Origin: Rhizomys pruinosus
Taxonomy: Eukaryota > Chordata > Mammalia > Rodentia > Spalacidae
Assembly: GCA_009823505.1 (NCBI GenBank)
Contig: VZQC01013302.1
Span: forward strand, 4,478,676-4,542,675
Reading direction: 5' to 3'
DNA: 64,000 nt
Part shown: positions 1 to 12,455 of the stretch, one piece after another
How the letters are laid out: the number at the start of each line of letters is the position of its first letter
How positions within the stretch are numbered: the stretch's first letter is position 1
The notes under the pieces: model-generated
Database searches by the model: none
What the model saw: only the letters and a program-made list of their open reading frames with translations
Told to the model about the DNA's origin: nothing
Program-made: the position numbers and the translations under genes

Positions 1-632
1 TTTTTTTTTTTATTGTTACCTACATATTTTAACTATTAGTGCTGCTTAAATCACCTATTATCTGAATTGCTTGTTCTTCATTCGTGGATCCGACCAGGTT
101 ATTCCTGGACAAACTTGTTAGCCCCATGAAAGGAACAGCCAGAAGTTGACCAGAGTCATAAGTCAAAACAGCTCCAGAGAGAGTGGGACGTTTTACCTCG
201 CATCCACCTGTTGGCCGCCTTTTCTAAGCTGTAGGGAACACCTGCGAAGAGGTGCGTGGTAGAAGTAAGGGCTGGATTGGGGTGAATGGTGGAAACTACA
301 GCAATGTAGTCTGGACACTCATTTGATCAACTTGATTGAACAAACAACCTGTCACCCCCCACTGGATGGTGGGGCTGTAGGTGTTTGGGCACAACAGCCT
401 GCAGATAGGTTTTGCATGAAGGATGCTTGTACTCATGGATTATCACTTATAGCTAAAAATGAAAAAAAAAAAACTGAGAGAAAGATGCAGGACAGTTATG
501 GCAGAATGCATGATCTGGGATGGGGTGGGGGTGGGGGGGAAGGGAAAGGGAAATAAGCCTGAACTGAATTGGAAAAAATGTATGAAATGCACAAAGCATC
601 AATAAAAACTAATTTAATTAAAAAAAAAAAAG
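1..632 (+). mobile_element. L1 3' end fused to a non-L1-looking unit
   Basis: The last about 165 bases are a rodent L1 3' terminus: an A-rich stretch, the 'ctgagagaaagatgcagg' motif, a G-rich run near 520-545, an AATAAA near 600 and an A tail ending near 632. Upstream of about 470 lies a different sequence (61-460). The same sequence joins the same L1 tail at 51,852-52,235, and relatives without the L1 tail occur at 4,490-5,195 and 32,543-33,340. It could be a subfamily-specific L1 3' UTR or a captured foreign sequence. Confidence 0.75.
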
Positions 633-1839
633 ATTTTTTTTTTCTCACAGAATTCCTGATCACACTTGGTTTGTTCTTTGGGGATAGCCGAGAAACTGAG
701 CACATGGTGTCTTAACAATTTATGTAAATCATGCTCTTAAATTTTGACTTAAAGTAACAGTCTTTTAATTTCAGCATTTTGGAAACAAAATAGATGGATT
801 TCTAGGAGAGTTTACAGGCCCTAGAGTTCTAACAAAAGAAAGTTTCTCTGAATATTTTTTTTTAAGAACTGTTAGTAAAAGCCTCTTTAACAACATGAAT
901 TAACATTTTGGTTCAATTTAAATGATTTTTTTTAAAATAAAACTCTTTTATGTTTCTTTAAGCCCATCTTCAAACTGTGTATGTGTGAGTGAATGCAAGT
1001 TCCGGCTTTTAATTCATTATAATACTACTGGTTTAAATCTAATTAGGTGCCAACTATAAACAAAGTGTCAATTCAATTCATAAAGAATGTTTGTTTTTTA
1101 CCCCTTAGTGTTAACAATTTTTAATTGAGTTTATAGTATGCATAATATTCAATTTATTGAAAATTGTTGTTGATTATTGTTGGTAGTTGTTATCAATATT
1201 TATAATTTTTGTTATTGAATATAATTACCAAAAATAATTGATAATAATTCAGTCTTATAATAAATTGTTCATTGTTGTTGGGTATTAATATTGAAAATTA
1301 TTATTCATAATAATTATTAATGATGATGATGGTGACTAATACTGTTTAATAATAATTATTGGTAATTGATAATAATTAATAATGGCTATGATTATTGTGA
1401 TTGTTGTTATGATTATGGATAATTATTATTCTTCCAAAGTCCTTAATAATAGGACAAGATAAATCAGTCGAAATTTACCAACAACTTTTACCTATCTACT
1501 TTTGGGCACCTTCCTCAATCTTTGGAGTTGTAAATAGGATAGGGACAGATAGACTTGGCCTAGGTACAGCCTAGGGATTGTTAACCAGGAGGGACAGGAT
1601 TGGAAAAGAATAGGAGTAGACTTTAGGGATACTTCATTGAAGGCAATTGGTTGGTAATGGGCCTAAGAGGTGGCATATGGATCTGAACTCTTTTCTGTGT
1701 TAGTAGGGCATTTATTCTAATTTTGTAAAAATAACCCTATGACAAATTATAAAAATTTCAAAAATTTCATGTTTCTCATTGAACATCAAACAATAATGTG
1801 GCTTTCCTCTCTTGTAGATCAACCTAACAAACCTTTCTT
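633..1839. other. Non-genic AT-rich DNA
   Basis: No gene or clear repeat is visible. Bases 1,130-1,440 are a low-complexity run of TTA, TTG and ATT triplets. The rest looks like unique sequence. Confidence 0.6.
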
Positions 1840-1945
1840 TAGTATGCATGTATGTATGTTTGTATGTATGAATGAATGCATGTATTTATGTGTGTATGTA
1901 TGTATATGTGCATGCACACGTGTGTATGGATGTGTGTACTTATGT
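1840..1945. repeat. Imperfect (TATG/TGTG)n microsatellite
   Basis: About 105 bases of tetranucleotide repeats drift from TATG to TGTG and TGCA. The short open frames on both strands here are repeat translations. Confidence 0.9.
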
Positions 1946-2289
1946 TCTAAGTAATTTTTAAGGTTAACAGCTAAAATAGCAGTAAAATCGCTGTCCATGA
2001 GATGGAACATGGCCCTTACTTCTCAAGACACAGATTTATATTACACAGCCAACACATAATTCAGTTTCAACAAAGGTTATGGGTTATCTATTAAAAATTA
2101 ATAAAATTCATTGAACTTCTTAATGAATCTACACTGCCACCTACTGGTTATACCCTTTCAACATCTGAAACAAAGCTACAACCAGGTTTTCAAAGTATTA
2201 AAGTGTTAGTACGTTTTTGGGTCTTTGAGAATAAAAAAATATATAAAAAATGAAAAAAGTTAAAAAATTTAAAAAAATTGTGAATTCAC

Positions 2290-2880
2290 ATTAACATCAT
2301 TATGGAATTCTTGGCTGCCATTTTTTTAAATTATTGCACACATACAGGACAAGGCAAGCCTGAATTTCATTTGGATGACCAGTGGAATGGAAAAAGGTTT
2401 CAGTGCAGACCACCTATCTGGGTAGCTGGTGTTCAGGCCTGCATTTCATTTGGGTGGCCAGTGGGTTGGAAAAAGGTGCCAGTGCAAAGCACCTGTCTGA
2501 GTAGCTGGTGTTGTGAGTGGACATAGGATGAAGATAGGCCTACAGCCATCAGCCTGAAATTCCTGTCCAGGGTTCAGCAGTCTCTGGGCAAGTGGAAAGT
2601 CATGAACAAGAGTGGAAAACGTGTCTCATTGTCCCAGGCTAAGGACGTGAGTTCAAAATACCTCTCCAGTTGGGTTACAGAAGTAACCAACTGACCTCTA
2701 AGCAGAGGGGTTAGTACCACACAATGTCCACAAAGCAGGCACTGTGTTCCCCTTCCATTAGCAGGAACACACTGTACTTGCTTGTGGCAAAGAAAGCTTC
2801 CTAGAAGCTCCCACAAAAGAAAACAAATCATGATGGTAATGGATTGTTCTTTAACTATAAAATAGCCAACCACTATGGTG
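2290..2880 (-). mobile_element. L1 inter-ORF spacer fragment
   Basis: On the minus strand this matches 42,715-43,060, the region between ORF1 and ORF2 of the large L1 at 41.3-49.2 kb. It shows that this spacer occurs in more than one L1 copy. A 79-bp tandem duplication lies at 2,358-2,515. Confidence 0.65.
2358..2515. repeat. 79-bp tandem duplication
   Basis: Two adjacent diverged units (2,358-2,436 and 2,437-2,515) share 'gcctg.atttcatttgg', 'tggaaaaaggt' and 'agctggtgtt'. Only one unit is present in the related 42.9-43.0 kb spacer. Confidence 0.85.
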
Positions 2881-5280
2881 ACAAATTCTCATGGGGCATT
2901 TATAGCCAGTCTTTAATTAACTAATGGGCATAAGAACTATAAATGAAAATTTTATTAAGAACAAGATATAGAAAAAAATCTTTAAAGCAGGTTTTCATGC
3001 CAGGCCCGGAGAAGGCATCTCCAAGAGCTTGGAGGAAGATGGTCATTAAAATCCCATCTGTAAGGTTTGCAGTTTAAAATAGTATATTTAAAAATAACAT
3101 ATATTCATATAGAGAGGTATTTCAGTAGAGATTTATACAGAAATACAAAATAAACAATATAAGTTAATGGACTTGATTTATCTGAAATCATAGTCTAGAC
3201 ATATAGTTTTAAAGAACAATGTGCATATTTGGTTAAAATTTATTTGGCAGGTATTCAACTTTGCCCAAACTTTGTCTACATATTTTAAGATATTTTAAGA
3301 CTTAGTAAAATGTCTATGTTAGTTAAATTTGGTTGAAAGTTTTGGTGGAAATGGTAATACATTTGAAATAATTGGGAATATAAAATGTTAATTGTTTTAT
3401 TTATAACTTGTATTGAATTTCCAACAATAACTTTGGGGGTAAGGTATGCAAATGGTCTCTATATATTTCTGTTTTATACAGTATCACCTTGTAACATTTT
3501 CTTTTACCTGTAGGGTAATTTAACTAAAGGAAATAAGTTTAATTTTACTTCCCAAATAAATAGCATAAAGTCAATGATAAAATTCTTGGGTGAATTTAAT
3601 GAAAACTTTTACCTTGGGTTCTATTTATAGGTATATGTAATGCAACTTAGTCATCTATAGGTCAAAATATAAAAATTTAAAAAACAAAAAGAGGGAGGTG
3701 GTGGGGTAATCCCTCTGGGATACAAATGGAAAACTCTGTATTCCAAACCTTTTGATAAATTTTCAATTTTGAGATCTTGAAACTAACAATGGGAGGAGAT
3801 TTGTATGTTCTCACAGGTAAAAACACCAACCTAAATGCCTGAAAATGTACGACATTTGGCTGTGCAGGATGGACCAGGAAATGCAAGCAGAGATGCTGGC
3901 CCATCTGAACATTAAAAGGAAGAGTAACCTCAGACTGCCTGAGTCACAGATACCAAGCATCTCTCTGAAATCTATTTGGGATAAATGTTTATAATGTGCC
4001 AGAATGAAGTTGACCTTCCAGTTGCTGAGAAACCTTCCTACCTCTCCCTTTTATAGGAAAAAGAAAAACATGGTGGTAATGAAATCATTCCCTAAGTGTA
4101 AATTAGAGCCACCTGTTACAGTGGTAATTTATTATAAAACAGGTATAACTACTTTCTTTAATTGACTGATAGATATAGGAACTGTGAAAGGATAATATTC
4201 TATTCAGCGCCAAATATAATGATCAAGTCTTTATAAGCTATGTAATTAAGCAAAATATATTACTACAGGAGAGCTTTGGAATCAGCAATGGATTATTATG
4301 CCAAGGAGATGTTGTCTAGGAGATCCAAGTCCCCAAAAGTTAAAAGCCTTTTGCCTATAAACTGGGATACCTGCAACAAGAGTGGGGGCTAGGCCCTGCT
4401 GCTGAAGACCTGGTGTAAACAGGGGAAAGATGTATTGAGACCACACTTGCAAGTGTACAGTCGTCTCTGGATTGCCAGAGAGTGTTACCAAAGGCAACTA
4501 AAGCAAAGAAGCAAAATATTGGTCTCCTTGAGTCAAGCAAGACTCCTCAAACAGTATCAGCTACACCTCAACTGCCTGGAGATATTGTGCAGCCAGTGGC
4601 AGGTATATGTCTGTATATCCCAAATCTAATTGGCAATTAGCTCTCTTCTTGGAGGAATAATTCATGCCTGATGTCATAAGCTTACATCCTCTAGTGATTA
4701 GGAGATGTTATAAGCCACAACAAGAACCTGTCACCCTTTACAGAAAAGCCACAGTTCATGGATTAGATAACATCTAAACATCTATGTCTATGCCCACAAC
4801 TTAGCTTGCCATAATAATTAGTACTGATTAAATGCCTGTATACCTAATTGCTTGTGTTTTGTTAGTAGGATTAAAAGGGTACCCATGGATAAACTGTCAA
4901 CCCATGAAAGGAAACAACCTGAACCGACTAGAGTCCAAAATGACATCTCCAGAGAAAATATATTGTTTTGCTTCTCACCCACTTGTGCCTATTTCCTAAA
5001 GCCTAGGGAACAACCTGTGGAAGAGGAGGCATGATAGAATGTAAGGGCTGGGGAGATTAGGGTGAATTGTGAGACTACAGCAATATAGTCTGGACTCTTA
5101 TTTGATCAACATGCTTGTGCATACAAGATTCTCCAATTTGACTATGGGAACCCTGGGTTGTTCAAAATTTGTACATAGATAATTGCTAATTGGTTTTACA
5201 TGAATGTTACATTCATCGCTCATGGCTGTGTTTTCAGGATATTAATTGGCCTTAGGGTAAAAATAAAGTTTCAGTTTTGA
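2881..5280 (+). repeat. Unclassified dispersed repeat block A
   Basis: No coding content. Bases 3,650-4,320 match 31,867-32,543 in inverted orientation, and 4,490-5,195 match 32,543-33,340 in direct orientation. The final part also resembles 61-320 and 51,850-51,950, which are fused to L1 tails. An AATAAA is present near 5,260. Whether the family is an L1 3' UTR or an LTR-type element is unresolved. Confidence 0.55.
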
Positions 5281-5402
5281 CCTAACCCTCACTGCCTGGC
5301 ACTCAAAACAGGCTTGAGCAGCTGGCTATTCAAAACTCAGGTTCATTTGTGTTGTTAGCTTATCACATGGGCAACCCTGCCTCTCAGAAAAATAAATAAA
5401 TA

Positions 5403-5665
5403 GGGGCTGGAGAGATGGTCTAGTGGTTAAGAGCGCCAACCACTCTTGCAGAGGACCTGGGTTCGATCCCCAGCACCAACATGGCGGATGAGAACCGTCT
5501 GAAACTCCAATTCCAGGAGAACTCCAGTTCCAGGGGAATCCGACACCCTCTTCTCACTTCTGTGGCATTGCATGACACAGGTGCACAAACTTGCATGCAG
5601 ACAGTACATTGATACACATATAATAATAAATAAATGAAAAAAAAGAAAAATAAATAAATAAATAT
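5403..5665 (+). mobile_element. B2-type SINE
   Basis: It starts with the tRNA-derived head 'ggggctggagagatgg' (A-box region), has a B-box-like 'gggttcgatcccc' near 5,460, and ends in an A-rich tail. Similar AAATAAATAA sequence on both sides suggests a target duplication. The body holds the adjacent 'aactccaattccagg' and 'aactccagttccagg' units that mark one subfamily here. Confidence 0.93.
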
Positions 5666-5983
5666 AGGGTGAGATGTGGGAAAATGTAATTAAGATGGAT
5701 AGCATTCTAAACCAATGGGACCTCCCTGGCCACACCCATGGGATAGGATGTAGTGACGAAAAGGTTTAGGATTTGGCCTTGGGAGTTGAGTCATGCTGTC
5801 TATATAACCAGACATTTTGGAAAAACGCTCTCTCTGTATTTGGACCTTAACATGCATCTATATGGTGTGCTTTCTTGCATGTGTTTTCCACATGGATTGT
5901 CCTGGGAATAAATGGGACACGCCACAGATTTTTAGGACCTTAGTTAAAATAAATATTCTCCTTTTATTTTCCACTGCATGTCT
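5666..5983. other. No feature recognised
   Basis: Ordinary non-coding sequence between a SINE and an L1 insertion. Confidence 0.5.
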
Positions 5984-6000
5984 TAAAATTTCTAAGTTCT

Positions 6001-6208
6001 CAGCTTGTCTTTCAATTGGGGGATTTGGTACTAGCATCCACAAATGAGGGAAACCATTCCCCATTTGTTTCTTTGGTACTGAAAAAACTTGTATGGCAGA
6101 ATGCATGATCTGGGGTGGGGTGGGGGAAAGGGAAAGGGGAATGTGCCTAAGTTGAACTGAAAAATTATTTCTGAAATACACAAAACATCAATAAAAGTAT
6201 TTTTAACA
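6001..6208 (+). mobile_element. 5'-inverted (twin-primed) L1 insertion
   Basis: The first about 75 bases are the reverse complement of the L1 ORF2/3' UTR junction seen in the plus sense at 17,580-17,650. The remainder is the direct L1 3' end with its G-rich run, AATAAA and A tail. Target duplications flank it: 'aaaatttctaagttct' at 5,985-6,000 and 'aaaaattctaggttct' at 6,209-6,224. Confidence 0.88.
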
Positions 6209-6224
6209 AAAAATTCTAGGTTCT

Positions 6225-7111
6225 AGAAACTTATTTGAAGTTTCATCAATCATTTTAGATCAAGTTATAATAACAAACCCAAAACAGCATTACTTTCTTT
6301 CCTATTAGATTTTATGAAATAGATGAAATATGAACCATATTCACTAAATTAGTATTTATGGTTTTGAGTTTTTATGAGAATGGACTACAAAATACTTATA
6401 AAGTACAAAATGTACATGGATGTATTATATATCTCATATTTCAATTGGGTTTTCATAATGACTTTATGTTCTAATGCATATGTTCTTATGGTAATTTATT
6501 TTGCTTATTTTCATTCTATTGATAAAAAAATATTTTATCAGAATTTGATGAATACTAGTTTTTTCAGCTCTCCAGTGTCAATTATGATGTTCTCAAATAG
6601 CGAAATAGAAATAAAAATTATAAATATGCTCAATTATATTTTGCTATAAATATTTTTCATCTCTGATATGATTTCTTTAAAATTAAAAAAATATTTTATG
6701 TGTGAGAATTATGCCTGTATACATGTAAATGCACATATATTGTGGAACACCTGCCAAAGACAGAAGAAGTTATTGGATCACATGAAACTGGCTTTATGGA
6801 CAGATTTGAGCTGACATGTGGGTTTTGAGTTTTTACTCTGAAAGCATCCACCTTTTCATTCTTATAGAAGTACTTCTAAAGTTTATTTCAAAGATATGTG
6901 TTACTCTACATCTTCAAAATTCATTTAAACTTCTCTCAGAATGTGAGATTTGTGTCACATCATTAATATTTATCTTGTTTCTTACATCTTAGTAATGAAA
7001 ACTTATTGATAGTCGTGGTAATTACATGTGCTGTCACATTTGGAAATATCAACAATAACCCCAGAAACTACAGGCATTTTTGTTTTGTTTTGTTTTGTTT
7101 TTTAGAATAGC
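6225..7111. other. No feature recognised
   Basis: AT-rich sequence. A short ORF at 6,374-6,649 has no recognisable domain and low-complexity AT composition. Confidence 0.5.
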
Positions 7112-7125
7112 AACAATTGTTTCTT

Positions 7126-7142
7126 TTTTTTTTTTTTTTTTT

Positions 7143-7199
<57 letters not shown>

Positions 7200-7411
7200 T
7201 GTATGAATGTACTGTCTGCATGCAGGTCTGTGCACCCATGTCGTGCAATGCCGCGGAGGTCAGAAGAGGGTCTCGGATTCCCCTGGAACTGGAGTTCTCC
7301 TGGAATAGGAGTTACAGACGGTTTTAGCCGCCATGTGGGTGCTGGGGATCGAACCCGGGTCCTCTGCAAGAGCGTCGGTGCTCTTAACCGCTAGGCTATC
7401 TCTCCAGCCCC
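7126..7411 (-). mobile_element. Young B2-type SINE with a very long A tail
   Basis: Minus-strand SINE. The head 'ggggctgg' is at 7,411 and the tail appears as a run of about 70 T at 7,126-7,198. Perfect 14-bp target duplications 'aacaattgtttctt' lie at 7,112-7,125 and 7,412-7,425. The long pure tail and perfect duplication point to recent insertion. Confidence 0.95.
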
Positions 7412-7425
7412 AACAATTGTTTCTT

Positions 7426-8071
7426 AAGTCTATTGGAAGACAGCATATGGTATGGGCATTCTAGGTCAATCAACTGGAGAAGTGGTGGGACAAGGGTGAG
7501 GGACATACCCCCACATCTGGATTAGTATCTTCGTGTGTTCACACATTGTCAATGGAGTCTCAGGAAGAAGAGCAGATTATTCAGGTTAGGCTCATGGTTT
7601 ATCATGAATTCTAGGACCTCAGCCAACACCCATGTAAAACTTCCAATTGTGGAGAAAGGTCCTGAAAATAGCAGGGAGTTCCCACTGATAAAATATCAGT
7701 CTCAGGAGCAAGCATAAGGCTGCAGCCCTTTATGGTGTCATCCTACACGTCAGGAGTTCTGAGTCTGGGGCTTTTTTTGGATATAGAAGGACCCTGAACC
7801 TATTCAGGCATGCTTGCACGTTGGGTAAGGGTTGGGAATGTTGGGTAGGGCTAGGCATGCCATGCTATCCTCTTCCTGGAAGGACTGTTTGGTGAAAGTT
7901 CTCCCAGGTTTATTGGTAATCCTCTGCTTGAGGCCCAACACAGTCTTGTGCACTGCTTTCACTCAGTCTATCAGGTTGTCAGAGATCATACCAGGTGCTT
8001 GAATCTATGGGGTTTATTTTTGTTGTTGTTTCTTTTGCTTTGTTTTGTTTTGTTTTGTTTTATATATAAAA
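7426..8071. other. No feature recognised
   Basis: Non-coding sequence. A GTTTT-rich stretch at 8,020-8,065 precedes the next B1. Confidence 0.5.
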
Positions 8072-8205
8072 GAGGAGGGCGTGGTGATGCAGACCTGTAA
8101 TCCCAACACTTGGGAGGCAGAGGCAGGCAAATCTCTGTGAGTTCAAGGCCAGCCCAGTCTACCTAGTGAGTTCCAGGACAGCTGGGGCTACAAGGAGACC
8201 CTGAC
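8072..8205 (+). mobile_element. B1 SINE
   Basis: It shows the B1 hallmarks 'ggaggcagaggcaggc' and 'gttcaaggccagcc', ending in 'ctgactcaaaaag'. It leads directly into a microsatellite, probably grown from its A tail. Confidence 0.93.
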
Positions 8206-8211
8206 TCAAAA

Positions 8212-8215
8212 AGAC

Positions 8216-8246
<31 letters not shown>

Positions 8247-8312
8247 GATTGATAAATATAGATATAGATATAGATACAGATACAGATAGCGATATAGATA
8301 CAGATATATAGA

Positions 8313-8353
<41 letters not shown>
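8212..8353. repeat. (GATA/ATAG)n and (AT)n microsatellite
   Basis: ATAG/GATA repeats pass through GATACA and CTCTCT into a 30-base AT run. Confidence 0.95.
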
Positions 8354-8358
<5 letters not shown>

Positions 8359-9700
8359 GAAATATTTCAAATACTGTGGTAACAAAACAATGTCTTCCAA
8401 AAGAGGACACTGACATTGGACCACCAAGTTAAGGATGTTGTGTGTTCTTTATATGTGATGCATTTAGAATTTCAAATTACCCCACTCAGTCTATTGTTCT
8501 GGTTTTTGTTGCAGCCATTTTATTGGCATATATCACATAGTAGTGCATTATCAGACAATAATTTGGTTCAGGTGTATGGATATTTATCATGGTACACTTT
8601 TTGATCTGTATCATGAATAGTATTTCCAGAGTTACAACTAATTATATTAGGAAGATTGCTGATAAGTTTCATGATATAGTGTAGAAAATTATTTATGTAG
8701 ATATGTCTTAGCTTATGATGTGGTTATGATGTGATAAACCCATTAAAAGATGAAGATATTAGGAGAGGAAATGTATTTACTACACTAAATCCACAGAACA
8801 TCATAGCTTAGCAGCATTGTATACCCTTGTGGGTTGGTAAATTCCATTTGTGATGTTTTGGCTAACTGGTGTCTGCCAATCCACATGCTGGAATATCCTA
8901 TAGCATATCCCTTTCACAGGAGAATATTAGAAATTTAAAATTAGAAGCATGAATTTTGTTGAATGTATATGGCTTTCATATTCTTATAAAACCAAAAAAT
9001 CATAATTAAAAAATGTAAGTTATTATTAGTAAAAAAAAGTAAATTGCTCTAAGCAAGGTGCTTAACAAGCCCCAGCTCTAGCTGAGGATCTATTGAAAAT
9101 GACAGGAAGCCACGTTATTTCAATGGTATGACTACTGGTATCCTGACCAGACTCCTTGGGATGGAATAACAAACAAGAGCATTTGTTGAATAAAAATTAG
9201 ACTGGATAGGGTTTTCAAACAAAATAATAATAATAGACTACATGAAGTCAGGGGTAGGGAAGTAGTGAAGTATCTGAGAGCATATGTGGGTGGAAATATG
9301 AATAGAATCAAAGTACATGATACTAAATCTTCAAATAATAAATAGAATATTTTAATTAAAAAATTATGAGTTAAATGTCAGGCAACAAAACTAAACATGT
9401 TCTCCAACTTATTAACATATATACTTTCTTCCAGTTCCTCAAGATATTTGATCCCCATTATATGTCAAACACAATTGCATCCTCTTGATTATCTTCCTAT
9501 GAGACAGCTGAATACAATGTGATTGAGTCTTTCTGACTCCACACTTTTCACAGATTGTGTAGCTATTATGTACTGACCACTTCTCGCTCACAGAAAGTAT
9601 CATCATAACAGATGCCTATTACTTCAATTTCTATAACTCAGAAATGCCTGAAAGAATATTGTTTGGGTACTTTCATCTACCCCATTAAGAGCTTCTTATG
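8354..9700. other. No feature recognised
   Basis: AT-rich non-coding DNA with no ORF of note and no obvious repeat. Confidence 0.5.
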
Positions 9701-9706
9701 AAGTAA

Positions 9707-9905
9707 GAAGGTAGAGAGATGAAATAGTGGTTAAGAATACTGGCTACTCTTGCAGAAGACCAGAATCCTGTTCTTACATCCACATGGCAACTCAGAACCA
9801 TGCATAACACCAGTTCCAGGAAAATAAATGTCCTTTTCTGCCTTTACAGACATTGCACACACTTACTGAACATGCAACAATGCAGTCAAACATTCATATA
9901 TGTAA
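9707..9905 (+). mobile_element. Degenerate B2-type SINE
   Basis: Recognisable from 'agagatgaaatagtggttaa', 'gctactcttgcagaagacc' and 'ccacatggcaactcagaacc'. It is strongly diverged, so this is an old copy. Confidence 0.75.
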
Positions 9906-10064
9906 AGTAAATATATATGTAAAGTAATATATATATATATATATATGATATATTATATATATATATATATACCATGCAGTCAAACATTCATATATGTAAA
10001 AGTACATATATTAGTAAAAGTAAGTATATATATATAATAGGTATATATAAATTTAAGAGTATAC

Positions 10065-10095
<31 letters not shown>
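9905..10095. repeat. (AT)n microsatellite cluster
   Basis: Several TATATA runs are separated by a repeated 'gcagtcaaacattcatatat' segment (near 9,882 and 9,976), a small direct duplication of the SINE tail region. Confidence 0.9.
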
Positions 10096-10096
<1 letters not shown>

Positions 10097-10499
10097 GTTT
10101 AAACATTCTTCAGTCCAGTAACCTTTTTTCACTCACTGCTCTCAAGCTTCTTAATATGTATACTTCAGATGACAAAGTTGTCTCATTGACCTCTGAGTGT
10201 GAATCCTTAATTCCTTTGCGATTATAAGTAATACACAGGTTTTGTCAACCTTTAAGTTTTTGTTTTACTGTGAAAATAAAAAAAAATAGTTTTATTTCAC
10301 ATAGACACTAATCATCAATTCACCCATTACATAAACATTTTATAAAAATATCTTACTCTATTCAAATCTGATGAATGGAGGAAAGAGCATCATATAAAAG
10401 AAATCTATTGACTCACAGCAACAGAAAAGTACATGGAAGGGCAAAAAAAAGTAAAAAGCCAATTTGATTTAAATATTATTCTTTTTTTTTCATTAGGAG

Positions 10500-11085
10500 T
10501 CAGTTTAATACTGTATCTGTTTAGCAGAATAATAGGATTAGGCTGTCTCCTGTAGCCTGTGGCCTGTCCTGGTTCAGATTCATAGGCTTGAGAAAAATAT
10601 CAGGTATGTGCTCCATCCTATGAGGCAAACCTTAGATCTAATTAGAAAAGTGGTTGCTTACTCCCATAATATTTGTGCCACTATTTTACCAGTGGCTGTA
10701 TCTTGCCAGGACAGCTTTTCTGTAGCCTGCAGGATTCACAGATGTGTAAAGTTGATGATTAATTTTTCCTCTGGTAGCATGCACAACACCTACCAGCACA
10801 ATGAACAATAACTAATAAAGATGAGGCTTTGAAGCCAGCACCAGCTCGATTTATCCTTGTTTATTCTATAGCCCATGTATGTAGTTTCTACAATAATAGT
10901 GTCTTACCATGAAGTTCTCATGAGTAACCAAGAGCAAGCAGTGCCCAGTAATGTTTGAGGGTCCATGGGACCCACGATCAACAGCTTCTAGAGAGGAAGT
11001 CTATTCCTGGCATTGAGAATTTATTTTCATTAGCCTGTGATGTCTAGAAGGGGCAATGTCCCCTGATTATGGACTATTCCTTTTT
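10500..11085. repeat. Rodent interspersed repeat, family uncertain
   Basis: The text from about 10,608 ('gaggcaaaccttagatc', 'ttactcccataat', 'agcaccagctcgattt') resembles a dispersed rodent repeat I know from mouse DNA, probably L1/Lx-related. I cannot name the family with confidence. Confidence 0.45.
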
Positions 11086-11089
11086 ATAT

Positions 11090-12050
11090 TGAAGTTTTGT
11101 TGTTTTCAAACAACATTTTGTATTAAAGTTTATACCCCTTCCTTGTCCTCCTCTCCGCCAGAGTTAATGCATTCTGCCATTCTTGCCTTGAATCTTTTTC
11201 TCAGTCTTTTTTCATTTTTTTTTCAATTCAGAAGTTTACTATTTTAGGCAGAAGTTTACTATTTCAGTGGGTTCTTTGACCCAGTCTTTTGTTGTTGTTA
11301 TTCTCTCTAATTTGTATTGTGTCAACTTATGCATAACTATATGCCACACATATACCAAAATTATGATGTCTGAAAATAAACTGCAGTTTAATTACAAAAC
11401 ATGTTTATTGATTCACAATTTGACAGCAGTGTAGTATGCAGCTAAAGAAAAAAAGTTTCCATTCCTACATTACATAGCAAGTCGATGAGTAACATAAGGT
11501 TATGTATGTAAAAAAGAGAGAAAAAGAAAAAAAAAAGAAAAAAAAGAATGATTCAGTTTGCCTTAAAAATAGAGATTTTGTGCTAGGATCCACAAATGAG
11601 GTATGCCGTATGTCCTTTGTTTTTCTGGGACTATGTTACTTCATTTAGCATGATGGCTTCTAGTTCCATTCATTTACCTGCAAATCTCATGATGTTGTCT
11701 TTCTTTCCAGCTGCATAGAATTCCAATGTGTAAACGTACCATATTTTAATTATCTACTCAACAGTTGAGAAACATTTGGGTTGCTTCCAGCTCCTCGCTA
11801 TTGTGAAAGAGAGCTACAATAAACATGACTGTGAACATATCTCTGCTATGGGATGAATCATTTGTGTATATACCCGAGTAGTATGACTGGGTCAGGTGGT
11901 AGGCTCATTTTTAGTTTAAGAGTTCTTCACACTGTTTTACATAAGGTTTGCATGAGTTTGGAATTCCACCAGCAGTGAAAGTGTGTTCCCCTTTCCACAC
12001 AACCTCTCCAGGATTTGGTATCCTTTGTTTTCTTGATCATAGCCAGTCTT
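11090..12050 (-). mobile_element. L1, 3' part (minus strand)
   Basis: Reads as L1 on the minus strand: 3' end near 11,100-11,250, ORF2 C-terminal region and its characteristic reverse text ('gtgctaggatccacaaatgagg', 'ttcatttagcatgatggc') at 11,580-12,030. It is broken at 12,050 by a polyadenylated insertion and resumes at 13,655. Confidence 0.88.
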
Positions 12051-12187
12051 TTTTTTTTTTTTTTTTTTCCTTTTTTTTTCTTTACCCAAGAAAATAGAAA
12101 CAATACAAAATTACAATAACAAAACAAAGCAATAAGAACAAAAAAGGAGGTGATTTGCATTCTTATTGTGGTAAAATAAAGAATCAG

Positions 12188-12275
12188 GGCTGGAGGCATA
12201 GGGCAGCTGTTAAAGGCTGAGGCTGAGGACAGCAAAAAAGTTCAATTCCCAGCACCCACAAATGAGTACTGTCCT
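12188..12275 (+). mobile_element. Truncated, diverged tRNA-type SINE
   Basis: The head 'gggctggaggcatagggcag' and B-box-like 'gttcaattcccagcaccca' are visible, but the body is missing. Resembles a B2 or ID-type head. Confidence 0.6.
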
Positions 12276-12310
12276 TTCAAGAGGTGGGCATGGTGGTGAA
12301 GGCCTTTAAA

Positions 12311-12455
12311 AGCCAGGTGTGGTGACACACGCCTTTAATCCTAGCACTCAGGAGGCAGAGGCAGGCAGATCATTGTGAGTTCAAGGCCAGCCTGGTCTAC
12401 AGAGTGAGTTCCAGGACAACTGGGGCTACAGGGAGACTCTGTCTCGAAAAGAATG
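12311..12455 (+). mobile_element. B1 SINE
   Basis: Complete B1 with 'gccaggtgtggtgacacacg', 'ggaggcagaggcaggcag', 'gagactctgtctcgaaaag' and an A-rich tail. Confidence 0.95.

Noticed and set aside
5403..5480. tRNA gene
   Set aside because: The A and B boxes belong to a B2-type SINE head. The cloverleaf is not intact and an A-rich SINE tail follows.
7080..7394. ORF of 104 codons with a long Phe run
   Set aside because: It is a translation of the T run and reverse body of a SINE.
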